A DNA stretch of 64,000 nt, taken from contig JAFEKR010000008.1 in the NCBI GenBank assembly GCA_019022495.1, positions 186,001 to 250,000 on the forward strand. The letters are read 5' to 3'. The notes under the pieces were generated by a model. It worked only from the letters and a program-made list of their open reading frames with translations, was not told the DNA's origin and made no database searches. Source of the stretch: Epichloe hybrida. Taxonomy: Eukaryota > Ascomycota > Sordariomycetes > Hypocreales > Clavicipitaceae. A program made the position numbers and the translations under genes. This document shows positions 1 to 12,044 of the stretch, piece after piece (the stretch's first letter is position 1; each line of letters opens with the position of its first letter).

Positions 1-4
1 TTCT

Positions 5-241
5 TTATTTCCGTCCCGGGCCTCCCTTGGCATTGTCTGTGGCAGGTTCCTTCTTCTTGTTCTTCTTCTTCTTCTGCTCGGGCTTCAACGTGGCAAAATG
101 AATGAACCAAATGAGTGTGCATTGTACCCCGAGCCCGACGAGAACCAACAACAGGTTGACAAACAGGTTGGGTTGGTCATTCAGAACTGCGACGGCTTCG
201 TTGGTAGCGCCGACCTTTTTCAGCCAGTCGAAATTGGCCAT
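5..241 (-). CDS. Small single-pass membrane protein, unknown function
   Basis: This 78-residue protein starts at the ATG on 241-239 (MANFDWLKK) and ends with TAA at 7-5. The frame stays open upstream of 241, but no ATG is visible there and the upstream translation is low complexity. A soluble N-terminal part is followed by one hydrophobic segment at about residues 27-50 (FVNLLLVLVGLGVQCTLIWF) and then a lysine-rich tail (KKKKNKKKE). This layout suggests a small tail- or signal-anchored protein of the endoplasmic reticulum or another internal membrane; that is inference from composition only. I do not recognise the family. It is divergently transcribed from the uS5m gene across about 770 bp. 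Confidence 0.6.
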   Translation of the reverse strand: MANFDWLKKVGATNEAVAVLNDQPNLFVNLLLVLVGLGVQCTLIWFIHFATLKPEQKKKKNKKKEPATDNAKGGPGRK

Positions 242-1010
242 TACTTCGAGGGACAGAGGTCCGACGTCGTCGCTGGCGGGGTTGGTTTCACGTCGTGGCT
301 TGCTGCGAGGGAAGGATGGGGTGTTGATGGGTTTTAGTGAGCGCGTGAATGAATCGACCAGGCACGAATGGGTCGTCGCAGTAGGGCGATTAAGATGGAA
401 CCGGCCGGCAAGTCCTTTGGCGAAATTGTGAATGTGGACGAGTTCGAGAAGAGAAGGGGAGGAGAGGAGACAAGAACTGACGGGGCATGGTGGGTGGTCA
501 TTATACTTATTGGGGAGTGAGTGAGTGGCCCACCGCGAGAGGCCCAAGCACAGGAGGAAGTCCTGAGACGAGCGTTTCAAAGGTGCGGCGGCAGGTCGTT
601 TGACGGGTACAGCACGAAATCAAGAACGAGACTATGGCGAGTGAGCAGGACATGCGCGGTACGAGAGACTGTATTTACTTGAGAAGAGACAAGAAAAATA
701 CTGCGTGTCGCCAAATAGCATCAACGATTTCTCATGTTGGAGGGGTTGAGGGAGCCCACGTGCATATTCACGTGATCACGCCATCGAGCCTCGGGCGTTT
801 CCCCTTTGTCAGTTCCGCACTAAGCCCGATTGGTGGATTCCCAATTGAGGATTGATTAATCCGTCCCTTGGTCAGGAAAATCTCGGAGCTTTGCTCGTGT
901 GAGGCAGGACACGGGCTCGATATTACAATCCCAGCTTTTAGCCACCTCGAGAACTGGACCGGTCTTCACCGTGCTCACCAGTCGGCATCAGACGGGCAGG
1001 AAGGTAGGCC
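242..1010. promoter_or_regulatory. Divergent intergenic promoter region
   Basis: This stretch separates the small membrane protein gene (minus) from the uS5m gene (plus), so it should hold both promoters. It has no supported coding sequence. Two E-box hexamers lie in its middle and are listed separately. Confidence 0.5.
757..774. promoter_or_regulatory. Pair of CACGTG E-boxes
   Basis: CACGTG occurs at 757-762 and again at 769-774, one helical turn plus two bases apart centre to centre. The second copy reads TCACGTGAT, the core bound by Cbf1-type bHLH factors in yeasts. They lie about 240 bp upstream of the uS5m start codon. Binding is inference from the motif. Confidence 0.35.
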
Positions 1011-2654
1011 ATGAGTGTTGCACGTCCGGCACACAGCCTCCTCAGCAGGTGTATCGCCTCGACTCGATCACGGGCCACAACATCGCCAGCCGTAACGGTG
1101 CCATGCCAGCACCAGCAATTTCACAGCTCAGCACCCCGTTCCATACGGCGGCCACGGTTTAGAAATGTCAAGGCCGCCGAGATGGGGCTGTTGGACCCTT
1201 CCGTGCTTGCCCAGTACCGGCAGAAGAAATTCGCAGATTACTCCCAGAAGGAACTGGAGCTCCTGAAACAGAAATATACCCCCGAGCAGGTGGAAGCTCT
1301 ACGAGCCGGAGAGGAAGCCATCAACCCGGACGACATGATCATGCAGGGACGACTGCGTGATGACCCATACCGACCAAACTACATTGAGGATTACACCGTG
1401 CTCGACCCCCGATACGACGTGAAGCCGAAAGTTGACGTGACGCCGCAGGAGCCGGAGTGGCTCAACCACAGCGAGTGGGTGGACAAGTACGGCTCGACCA
1501 TGTCACGATTGACCGACAAGAAGACGAGCCACCAGCTCACGAGGGCCATGGTTCGCGCTCTACGAAGGGTGAAGGAGAGCAATGGCGCGGATCTAATAGA
1601 CCTGACGGAGGAGGAGCTCAAGGACATTGAAAACGATCCCGAGCTGCTGAAGAAGTACCTCGTGGTGGAGGACGACGGCTCGGCGGAACCCGACGCGAAT
1701 GCGTCGGGCCCCGACTTGCTGACGCGAGCGCAAGCCATGAAGCTTGATGAGGCCGTAGATGCCGAGTGGAAAAGGGAGCTCGACAAGCTGTCGTCGATGA
1801 CGGACGAGAGCGAGGTCGGGCCCAGCAACCTGGAGCTCCTGGCCGACGGTCCCGCGGGCATCAACCGCGCCTACTCGGCCGAGGCCGCGGAGCTGGGCAA
1901 AGTCCCTGGAGTCGAGGGCCTTTACAAGTCAGCGGCGGACCCCGAGGATGAAGGCCAGGACGACGGCGGGCACTACCAGGAAATCAAGCGTCTCACGGGC
2001 ATGACGCTCAAGGACATCCAATCCATCTACCGCAAAGTGCTCGTCACGCGATGGGTATCCAACCAGACCCGTCTGGGCAAAGTGCGCAGCACGTCTGTCG
2101 TGGCCATTGCGGGCAACGGCAACGGCCGTCTCGGTCTCGGAATCGCCAAGTCCACCGAGGCAGGGCTGGCTGCCGAAACAGCCCAGCTGCTCGCCATTCG
2201 CAACATGAAGCCCATCCGACGATACGAGAACCGCACCATTTACGGAAATGCAAAGGCCAAGGTCGCGGGGACGGTAGTGGAGCTATTTTCCCGTCCACCA
2301 GGTAAGCAAGCAAGCAAGCAAGCCCCTTCTCCCTGACAAGCTCCTTTTTTTTTTTTTTAAATATCCTCCGTCGTCCCCCCCTTCCGATTTATAGAAAAGT
2401 TGCCATGAACTGACTGAACCCCCCGCAAACAAGGCTTCGGTCTCCGCTGCCCCCACCGCATTTTCGAAATGTGCCGCGCCTCTGGCATCCACGACGTGCA
2501 CGCGCGCATGCCGCGGTCCAAGAACCCCATGAACTCGGTCAAGGCGGCGTACGAGGCTCTCACCAACCAGATTGACCCGGAGGAGATTGCCATCGGGCGG
2601 GGCAAGAAGATGGTAGACGTGAGAAAGGTGTATTACGGCGGAGCTGTATACTAG
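1011..2654 (+). CDS. mrps5: Mitochondrial ribosomal protein uS5m (MRPS5)
   Basis: Exons are 1011-2301 and 2434-2654 (intron GTAAGC...CAAG, 132 nt), giving 503 residues. The N-terminus is basic and Ser/Thr-rich, fitting a mitochondrial presequence. A long acidic fungal extension precedes the S5 fold, which runs from about residue 330: IYRKVLVTRWVSNQTRLGKV, then SVVAIAGNGNGRLGLGIAK (glycine-rich S5 N-terminal motif). The C-terminal S5 domain crosses the intron (SRPPGFGLRCPHRIFEMCR, RASGIHDVHARMPRSKNPMN). Bacterial-type S5 is a component of the small subunit near the decoding site, so the role is mitochondrial translation. The S5 motifs make the identification firm; the exact presequence cleavage site is unknown. 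Confidence 0.93.
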
Positions 2655-2760
2655 ACGGACAGATTGCCCATTTTTCTTTCTGCATCTGTACACTACTGTT
2701 CTTATACACTACTGCTGCCAACCCCGTTCATCGTGCATTTTCCGGGAAAACAACCCCTTT

Positions 2761-3108
2761 TCACTCGCCTCCCCCCTCATACTCCTGCTGCAAAACGATG
2801 CTATAAACACTCGTCTTCAGCAGCGTAAACGCCAGGCTCGTCCTCCTCTCCAGCTCCCTTAGCCCGTCCGCTATCTCCAGCGACGAATCGCTCGCCAGCT
2901 CGTCCAGTCTCGAAGCGAGCTTTCCACGCGTCAGTTTACGGCAACGACCGGACACATTGACATTGGCATTGACATTGGGGAAGGGGCCGTGACACACTCT
3001 TTTCATGTTATCTGCCAGTCGTTCGTATTCCTCGAGGACCTCGTGCTCCAAGGGCGACAGGTCATGCTGCGAGACCATGTTCTGCTCCATCTCGTGTCGT
3101 GTTGTCAT
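2761..3108 (-). CDS. dad3: DASH complex subunit Dad3
   Basis: This single-exon gene encodes 115 residues, starting at the ATG on 3108-3106 (MTTRHEMEQ). An upstream in-frame start is less likely because the similarity begins at LSPLEHEVLEEYERLADNM. The C-terminal half matches the Dad3 family: LDELASDSSLEIADGLRELE followed by RRTSLAFTLLKTSVYSIVLQ. Dad3 is part of the DASH/Dam1 ring that couples kinetochores to microtubule plus ends in fungi. The stop lies about 105 bp from the convergent uS5m stop. A CACGTGA element lies about 80 bp upstream of the start. Confidence 0.88.
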   Translation of the reverse strand: MTTRHEMEQNMVSQHDLSPLEHEVLEEYERLADNMKRVCHGPFPNVNANVNVSGRCRKLTRGKLASRLDELASDSSLEIADGLRELERRTSLAFTLLKTSVYSIVLQQEYEGGGE

Positions 3109-3189
3109 CGAGGGACGGAGGGACAGACGAAGCCATTGTTGCATTGCGTCTCATGTGTGATTCGTTCCCGGAAGCCTTGCTTTGACGCG

Positions 3190-3195
3190 CACGTG
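3190..3195. promoter_or_regulatory. CACGTG E-box upstream of dad3
   Basis: The sequence reads GCACGTGACTGACG, about 82 bp upstream of the dad3 ATG. It matches the Cbf1-type core CACGTGAC; its function is inferred. Confidence 0.3.
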
Positions 3196-3614
3196 ACTGA
3201 CGCGTTGGAAAGAAAAGGCTTGGCTTGTCCTCTTGGAAGTGGAAGTGGAAGGGGACCCACTCCAACTGCCTCGACCAAAACTGGCCGGTGAATCACAGCA
3301 ATGACAATGACTAGCAACCAGATATTTATTCTCACCACTCTGGAATAATACTAATCATTCAATTCATAACCATATCACACAGGGAAAACAAGCCCGGTGG
3401 ACAAGATGAACCGCTCCAAGAAAAGCTGCCCAATCTCTCCCAGTCCCCCGTAATCTGTAATCCATATGGAAACAAAAAATCATCGTCGCAAAGAAAATAA
3501 TACAAAGGAGCGCGCGCAACCGTCAAAGAAAGCCCAAGTTTCCTTTCCGCAAGGCGCCGTGCAAATCCCGTATATATCGTCGTCATTCGCTGTCTTCCAC
3601 CTCTCAGCCGTCCC

Positions 3615-6600
3615 CTAGCTTCCATATACAACCATGCCTGTCTCATCGCCGGCGTGCGTGCCGACTGCACTCTCCGTGTAGTCACTGCTCATATCGTCGT
3701 AATCGCTGTATCCCGCTTCGGATTCCGTGTACTGGCTGCTGGAGATGACCGTGGTTCCAGCACTACTGCGACGCAAAGTGTCCGCGTCACTTCCCTCGCC
3801 GCCCTCATCCACCACGGAGTCGAGGATGGAGCTATTCCCAGCTGTGTAGTCAGCCGTGCTGGCTGCGGGCCAAGGAGAAGCACTGTCAGGCTCTTCAATC
3901 TCCTCCACCGTTTCCCTGGCCCCGAGGTTCTCCTTGTCCTCCTCCCCGAACCCCTTGCCTAAACCGCCGCCCCAACTGCGCTTGCGGAGAGCATTGTTGC
4001 CGCCTGCTGTTCTGACACTCTGGCTTCGCTTGACAAACGCAGACGGCGAGCTGCTGCTCATCTGGCTGAGGGATGCAATACGTCGGGCCGAACCATTGTG
4101 CGTGGCAGCAGCCAGGTTTCTCTTGGTCGAGAGAGCCATGCTGACTACTGGGCGGTTGGATTTGGCATTGCTTGTCCTTGTCGTCGTCGTCGTCGTCGTC
4201 GTCGGGGTCGTCTCTCCGCCGTCGGCTGCGGGTTTCCTGACTCGTTTGCGGTTCATGTCGTCGCGCCCTTTGTTGCTCTTGGCCATCAAGAGGACACGGG
4301 AATGATCCATGACCCCTTCCAGGATGCGACGCTCCAGTCTGTCAGCACGATGCTCCATATCAAACAACTCTTCTTTCCGGAGACGCAGAGCTGTTTCCAG
4401 TGACCCGACATCGCCTGCAAGACGAGTCTTTTGCCTGATCAAGCTTTCCTGTTCTGTGCGCAGGTTCATGACACTGCTACGAAGTCTCGCCTCCTCATCC
4501 TTGAGGCTGAGGACCGAGGCCTCCACGTGGTCGCGTTCGGCCAACTTGCGCTCCAGTTCAAGAATTGTGTCTTGCAACGTCCTTTCTCGATCCTCGTGAT
4601 CGTTCTCGATGCGTCTAGTCTGGTCGCAAAGGAACTGGGATATCTCAGCGGCTGTGTTGACAACAGACTGGTGAACTTTGTCCAATGTCTCAAGTTGTGA
4701 TAAAGCTTGGACTGATGCGGTGCTTTGGTCAACAAGCTTGTCTAGTTTTTCCTGAACCGAGGTATCATCGTATCGTTGTTCAGCCAGCTTCGCGAGCTTC
4801 TCTTTGACTTCTGTATCATCATATTTTGAATCCACCAGGAGGCTCAGCTTCTCCTTGACATCCGAATCATCGTACTTCTCCGGTGCAGGAGGAAGCATTG
4901 CCTGATCAAATGGCTTGACCTCGGCAATCTTGTCGCTGATTTCAGTAGTTGATGACTTGGAATGTTCGAAATGCTCTCCCACAAGTAGCAGAATATCTTT
5001 GACGGCCTCCAAAATCTGCGGCTGTATCTCCTTCATCTCGCCCTGCAGCCCTTCTACAGCCGAGACAGCTTGTTGGATGTGCTCGCGTGTCTGCTCATGC
5101 TCGCTCTTGCCCTCTGTCTGGTTTTCTTCTGTTCGGGAAGCAAGATCCTCGACCTTTGAGAAGACTGTCTTTGATGCTTCTTCCATCTTCTCGAGAGAGT
5201 CAGTGACTGTTGAGCCGAGAGTGTCAACCAAGAGTTTCAGGTCCTCGGCGACAGCCTTTGTGCTGACCACCGCTGCCTCCGTCTCGAGCCCGCGTGCCTC
5301 GTTGGCGTCCGACTTCTCCTCCATAGTAGCCTTGAACTCGTCGTACTTGGCAATGAGCTCGGTGATTTTGTCGTCAATCTTGGTGCCAATGATGTCAGCC
5401 GTCTCTTGCAACTTCTCGTTAGATTCCAGTCGGGCACCAGCAACGATTTCCTTGCTCTCCTCGAATTGAGCCTTCATTGTGTCAAACATCTCTTTGACAT
5501 CTGCACCAACGTTCTCGTTCTTGTCAATCTTCTCGCTCATGCCTTCAAACAGCTTGCTGAGGCCATCGACCCCGGACGAGCCATCTTCCAGCTTAGTCTG
5601 GAGGGCCTGCTGGAGCTCCTCCAAGAACGTCTTGACCTCTGTCACACGATCCGCCACTCCAACAATCTCGGCTTGACGATCATCCATTGCCTTGGCCGTG
5701 GTATCGGTATGGGTCTCGATCATCTCTTTGGCTTCCTTGAGAATGGTCTCGAGATTGGCGACATCGTCTTTGTTAGAAATAGTGGCAAAGTCTGTGCCCG
5801 TAAGGCCGTCGAGGGCAGTCTTGATTTCCAACACGACAGCCTCAACAGCCTCAACTCCAATCTTCGTGGCCATCTCCTCGTCGGCAGATGGCGCCTGGTC
5901 GCTCTTCTCCTTCATCTCTTCCAGGGTCAGGCTGAGTTGAGTGACAAGCGTCTCTAGTGCAGATAGGTCCTCCTTGTGAGACACGCTGCTGAGCTGCTCC
6001 GAGATTGAATTCATCGTCTCGCGAGACTCGAGAACAAGCGTCTCAACTGCGTCAATGTGTTCTTTGCGAACGGCCTGCTCGCCTTCGATAAGATCGTCCA
6101 GGCTGGCTTTGGTGTTGCGCAAGATGGTTTCGATAGCCAGTACATCGTCCTTGGTAGCTGCGTCACTGTCGGCAGTAGCGCCGCCATCCTGTGATCCTTC
6201 TGTTGGCTCGGCAGTGGTGGCGGCGGCAGCAGCAGCAGCTGGCTCACGGGATCGCACCTCGTCAACTCCTTCTTGTACGCTGCGAAGCATCTCTTCCAAG
6301 CGGACGAGGTCCTCTCTGTGAACGCTCTCGGTTTCAGCCCCAGGTTCCATTGCTTCGACCTTGATCCGAAGTTGGGTGATCAGGACCTCAAGATTCCTAA
6401 TATCGTCCTGCTTCACCATGTCCGCCGGGATGACGGCGCGGTCGTTGTCTTCCTCATCGATGGTTGCAACGGCTGCGACAGCGGCGACAGCTCTGTCATT
6501 GTTGTTATCCCGGATGGTTTCAATGTCAGACCTAACCGACTCAAGGCCCGACTTGAGAGCGTCCAGAATCTCGTCGTTGGCAGTCAAATCAACAGGTTTG

Positions 6601-9497
6601 TTGGAAACCCTGTCAAACCCAGCACGGAGGTCATTCAGTCCATCGTGTATGGCGTCAAGAATCTCACTCGTCTCGGGTCGCGGCCGCAGAATCTCTTGCC
6701 GCAGGCTAGTCAGTCCGTTGTGCAGTGCATCCAGTACCTCCTGATTGTTGGCACCAGGAACAGCTTGGGGTGTGGCGGGCACCATGGACGAGTTCACGAT
6801 GTCTCGCAAGCCCTCGAGCTCGGTCTGCAGATGCTCGCGCGAGTTATCGTTCGCTTGGGAGACTACCCTCGAGACCTCTTCCTTGAACTCTTCCATGGTG
6901 CGAGACAGGTTGTCCATGAACTCTTCGTGGCCAGCCGCACCAGAGACCCGGTCGACGTAGCCTTCTATGGCGATTCGAAGGTTCTCAAGCCCATCTTTTG
7001 TGGCGTCCAAAACTTGTTCCGTGTCTCGTCCATTTGCGGCAACATTCTCCTTTGCCTCCTCCGAAACGGCCCTGAATTCCAACTTCATATACTCCATGAT
7101 GTCTTGCAAGCGAGTGACAACTTCGTCGTTGTTGGGCACAGCAATGAGGGCGTCACTTCGAGGTAGGTCCAGTCCGCTGAGGCCTTCACGGACTGCGTGA
7201 ACCATATCCTTGTGTGACATGTCGTTTCCAATAGCGGAGGCCGCAACAGGGAACTCAAACTCTTCCAGACAATCGCGAACTGCGTCTATGATTTCATCTC
7301 GTGACAGTGATGCTGGTGTGTCGACCTGGGGTGGTGTGAAATGCTTCAGTCCTTCCACAACAGCCGTAAATACCTCCTCGCGCGTAGCGGCTTCTGGTCG
7401 CTCGTCACGAGGGGCATATTCTTGGAGTCCCTCCTTGAGACAGGCTAGGACTTCATCTCTCTCAAGACCAATCTGTTGTACCTCAATCTCGGGCTTGTAG
7501 TTCTCCCAGGCGTCTCTGACGGCTTCAATCACGTCATCCCTGCTCAGATCGGGCATTTCGTCGTTGTCCCGAGAAGCCTCATTGTCCCGCAATGCAGCAC
7601 GCATAGCGTTGTAAATTTCCTGGTAGTCAACAGCAGTCTTTTGAGACGATTGTGACTGGGCAGATTGGCGCCGATGCTCCCTCAAGACATTGTTCAATTG
7701 CTCCTTCATCTGCTCAAGACCTTCATCGATGACTCTTGAGACTTCGTCCTTGCTGGGGGCTTCGGCCTCGTCGATCCCTTTAACTCCCATCTTTTCTAAT
7801 CTCTTTCCCAATTCTCGTCCCATGCCCAGGACTTCCCCTCTCAGCTCACGAACGAGAGCCTTCACCTCTGCAGTCAAGCCCCCGCCTTGGGCGACGCTGT
7901 CCTTGACGGATCGGATGATCTTCATGAGGTCGTCATTCACGAGGTCGGCACCGCGCCCAGAGGGCGCAGATGACCTTCTGCTGTCGGTGTCGTAAAGAAG
8001 CCTCTCGACACGTTGAGTCAAAGGGCCACTCCCTGGTCTCTGCAACTCTACGTCTTCTTGACTCATACTCCTGTGTCTGCTGGCGTTTCCCAGGACCACG
8101 GCGTTCTCTGATTGTGACCGAATATATTCTGCCAGCTCGTCGACTTTGGACGAAGTTGCCATGCCTGACAGCTTTTGTGAAAGCTCTGTGAGTAGGCCAA
8201 CAAGAGATTCATGGCCATCATTGGTGCCAAGACCATTCCAGATCTTCTCCAGCAGCATCAGCGATGCAGAAGTGTCTACTCCAGATAATGATGGAGTGCT
8301 CGTGGAGCCGCCGTCAATTGACTCGGCGAAACTTTTCGGTGAAGGTATTCTTGGGAGCTGGAATGGCCGTGCATGCGAGGGTGGAGAGCCGTATGGCTTG
8401 TTATCAAGGTAAGCGCCGTTGAAGGACGAAATTCGGCTGGAAGTCTCGTGTATGTTTCCCACGAGCTCTCGCAGGCTCTTTCGAACATCTTCGTCCCTGC
8501 TCTTTGTCGCCTCCTTCAGGCTCAGCAAGTCGGTGGCATTGTCCCGACTTCGCCGGGTCAGGGCCGACATTTCCTTTTGAAGAGACGTAGCAATGTTGGT
8601 CAGAGTAATCAGTTGTGCAGCAACATCATCCGCGGAGTAAGGCACTCTGGGAGTCGAGCCATTGTTGTTGGCATTTGACTGAGCAGGCTCGGTCTCTCTA
8701 CAACTAGGTTTGGCACCCATGGTTTGCAAGGCGAGCATGGTCGAGCTCTGAGGCGGCGTACTTTCACCCAAAATACTCTGGGGCGGCCGTCGAGCAGTCG
8801 GTCTTAAGATGGGTGTCAGGCTTGGTCCAGGAGTAGGAGTCGAGTTGGCAGAGTCACTTTCTTCACGCCTCGGCTCTGGCGGGAGTTCTCTTGGTGTGGT
8901 AGGTGTTGAAGGCCTGGGATCAGATTTGTTCCAGCTTCCTTCAATCATCAAACTCAAGCCTCGCACGGAACCAGGCTGCAGGGACTGAAGACGACGATGC
9001 GAGCCACCCTTGACGAGGGCTCGCTCTGGGGATTCGCCTCCACGCTTGACGATGGCGCTGTTTTCCCGCGCCCGCTCGTTCAAGGCAGCATGGGCAGACT
9101 GGATGGCGCTCGACGTGCTGGCACGCGAAGTCAAGCCGGGTGACTGAGGGTTCGGATTCAGCGGCAAAGGCGGCGGAGCTCGTTTTGGATCTGAGCTGTC
9201 CCACCTGTTGTGTATGTTAGTTTTAACACCCAAGAGGGCATGGAAACAAAACAAATCGGAGATGAGAGCGATGCAAACACCGTTTGTCTCTGTCCCTGTC
9301 TCTCTCTCTGTCTTTCTCCTCTAGGAGCAGGATGAGGAGAGCGGAGAGACAATAGGTGGTCAAGAAGAGAGGAACAAGTCAAGTACGCACATGGGAACGA
9401 GAGCTCTGTAATTTTGGTCAGAAGACGCAGAATGTTGATGTTTCAGGTATCTTTCGCCATCTTTGGAAGACACCGAATCCCAGTCGGATGGGGACAT
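3615..9497 (-). CDS. Large repeat-rich coiled-coil protein, unknown function
   Basis: Exons are 9497-9391 and 9204-3615, joined over a 186-nt intron (GTGCGT...ACAG). The junction reads YRALVPM-WDSSDPKRAPPP and the product has 1898 residues. Residues 1-300 are Ser/Pro-rich and probably disordered. From about 300 to 1700 the chain is mostly acidic helix with coiled-coil character. Three internal repeat families are visible: a GL-containing repeat at about 519-934, a LExL repeat at about 966-1200, and three 17-residue KYDD repeats at about 1476-1527. A classical coiled coil follows (ERTLQDTILELERKLAERD). The tail is basic then acidic, with a poly-Thr run from an ACG repeat near 4183-4206. No enzymatic motif was seen. 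Size and layout suggest a structural or tethering protein; the family is not recognised with confidence. Confidence 0.8.
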
Positions 9498-10636
9498 GGT
9501 TTCGAGCTTAACCAACGGACTTTTCACTCTTGAGAGAGAGGGTTGGCCCTTGTATCGTGGGTGTTGTGAGGAATGGAAAGAGTCTGGGCGAGGAATGCGG
9601 ACCACCCGCCGCTGCGACTCTTTTCTATGGGGGAGCAAGAGTAGTGATACGATAAAAGGAAGACACCAATAACAACAATAAATGTGAGTGCGCTTCTTGT
9701 CTGTATCATAAACAGCAAATCGAATAGGTTGTGTTTAAACCGAGCAAAAACTTGACGTGGTCAATTCAGTGTCGTTTCCTCATAGTCATATATTCGAAGG
9801 TCGTGCGGTTCTTGTTGTCCTCTGAGGATGATTGTTGACGGGCTGCCAACACAGCAGCTCGCTCCATTGGCCTGCAAAGTGGGTGATGTTTTGAGGGCGC
9901 ACCGTCGTGCGTTGCACGGGGCAACGGCAGCTTGGAGTGGGTCCGTGACGCCCACCGCGAGCAAAGAACGAGATTGTGGCTTGAACCTGTCACGTCTACT
10001 AGTTGGCAGCATCGCGTCAATTATATTTCTTGTCTAGATCTGTATGTGACATAAGTGGCCAGTTCTGGCGCGGCTCGGGCATCGAAGGCGGCAGCAGTAT
10101 TAGCACACACGTCACCAGCACGGGGTCATACAGTCGAAATGAGATTGTGTTTTCCCCTCTCTGCTTGCTTGAGAGTCCAGAAGACACTCATCAAGTTGTA
10201 CATGTCACTGTATCACTGGTGACTTGCTGGGTCTTAGGTCCTTGTCTCGTCATAGTGCGTGAATTCGTCATGCTTGGCTCAAGTTTTTCGTGCAGATTGC
10301 TCGACGCAACGCCGATATGGTAGCAGATCCCAGGAAATGGGGTCGTCTTTATTGATTTGCATAGAGTAGAGTGCCCATGACTTTCAAACATGTACATCCT
10401 GCGTCCGAATCTCCGTGGGTTTTTTTCAGAGGCAAGTTTCTGCGGTTGACCAAGCGCCAAGGTAGTATATACATATCCCAAAGAACAATGCAGATCTTTT
10501 CCAAACCACCAGCTCCCTCACCGAACAATGACCAACCTCAGAAAATCGTCCCCGTTATATATAGCCAGCACAAAAACAAAAAAGGTATCCCGAGCCTGTC
10601 AAATGATTACAGAGAAAGCCACGTCCGTTCTTTTTT
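9498..10636. other. Intergenic region, no gene seen
   Basis: This 1.1-kb stretch holds the promoter of the coiled-coil gene and the 3' flank of the carrier gene, both on the minus strand. The open frames inside it are short, lack domain-like translation and lack convincing splice context. Confidence 0.5.
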
Positions 10637-12044
10637 TTACTTGGAGAAAGCGGCGTCAAACGCGGGGATCAAAGTCTGAGCAAGCCAGAAAGAGAAGACA
10701 AGCTTTGGACCGGTCATGAGCAGCTATAATAAATATCAGCATGTGAAAGTGTTCGAAACGCTCTGCGGTCAATATGCGGGATTGACCACGTTAATCAGGG
10801 GTTTTCTTTTACCTTGGGAACTAAACCCTTGAAGAAACTCGAGAAACCTTCTTGGCGAGCCATGTTGGTCAAAATTCGAAAACCACTTTCGGGATTATCA
10901 AAGTTGCGGTTCTGGATTCGGGTCTTGATGACATCGAGCGGGGCAGAGACGAGAAGGGAGGCAGATGCACCGGCAATAGAAGCAACGAAATTCTGGTACC
11001 ATGTGGCCTTGTTGTAATCTTGAAGCTGGAACATGTACTCCTTGGCGAAAGCCGAACCTCCGAATAGCTGTCAAGATCCACCATCATTAGCCTCCGTGCA
11101 CCGAGCAACGCAACTGCGGTTTTCTGTTTTTGTGAAATCATACCGCGAAAGAACCGGGAGCGTTACGGGCTGCAGTCCAGCCCCAGCCACGGTACAGGCC
11201 AAACCCCTCATCGGCAACAATCTTGAGGACACCGCGCCCCTTGAAGGCTTCGGGGTTCGTTTGGCGTTTAATCTTTAGGACGTCGAGGGGCAACAGAACG
11301 ACTTCTCCAATACCGATCAAACTATAGATGCCAAATGTGTCAATAATGCTCGGTAGAGTTTGTCTTTCTTCATTCTCGACCAAAGAAGGTGCCAAAAGAG
11401 AACACATGCGAATGTTACGCACCTGCCAGCAGTGGAGTGCATGATGGCCTTGCCCGTCTTCTTGCCAAAGGCCTGTTCAAAATCTTTGCCATGATGCTTG
11501 GCTAAATAATCTCGCGCAACAGGTTGGCCGCCATATTTGTAGATTCGCTGAAGGACCTTATAACCAGCAGCGTAACCGAGACCCGGGAACAGCGAGATGA
11601 ATTTTCGACCGACTGGCGCACTAGACTTGTCCTTGAAGACGACCTGGCTGAGCTGGGCAGCACTGGCAACCTATTCGCAATAAGAGAAAACATGGTTAGC
11701 TCACCCGTCACATTTTCAATGTCCTCGTGTTTAATTGCCGTGGTGTGTTGCGGATGAGATGCTCTTACTCGGGTCTGATTGCTCATCAGTCGCTTGGCAA
11801 TAGTATCGGCCTGCAAAAATAAGCGTCAGACTCAATTCCGTCTCATTCTGCCGTTGGGCATTCCTCGAAAAGTACGAACAGGATGGAAAATTGCCAGCTC
11901 GGCAATACCAGCGGATCCTAACACCAGCGGTCAGTAGCTTGGTCGACAAGTTGAACGTTGGCCCTCATCGAGCATACCTGAGCCCACGAGTCTGGCCAGA
12001 TTGGACTCCTTTTCCCGGCCTGCATTTCCTGTCGGCGGTGACAT
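10637..12044 (-). CDS. ggc1: Mitochondrial GTP/GDP carrier (Ggc1/Yhm1)
   Basis: Seven exons: 12044-11978, 11917-11880, 11810-11769, 11670-11423, 11321-11144, 11067-10813 and 10723-10637. They give 304 residues, close to yeast Ggc1 (about 300). The three mitochondrial-carrier signatures PxDxxK/R are present: HPADTIAKR (split by an intron), LPLDVLKIK and APLDVIKTR. Ggc1-specific stretches include SLIGIGEVVLLPLDVLKIKR, GWGWTAARNAPGSFALFGG, RIQNRNFDNPESG and the C-terminus LLMTGPKLVFSFWLAQ. The family exchanges GTP for GDP across the inner mitochondrial membrane and affects iron homeostasis in yeast. The second exon uses a less common donor, GTTCGT, chosen because it restores the first signature and the frame. 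Six transmembrane helices are expected. Confidence 0.93.

Noticed and set aside
242..580. N-terminal extension of the first small membrane protein to position 580
   Set aside because: The upstream frame begins with TTG, not ATG, and its translation is low-complexity Ser/Pro-rich; the ATG at 241 is the sensible start.
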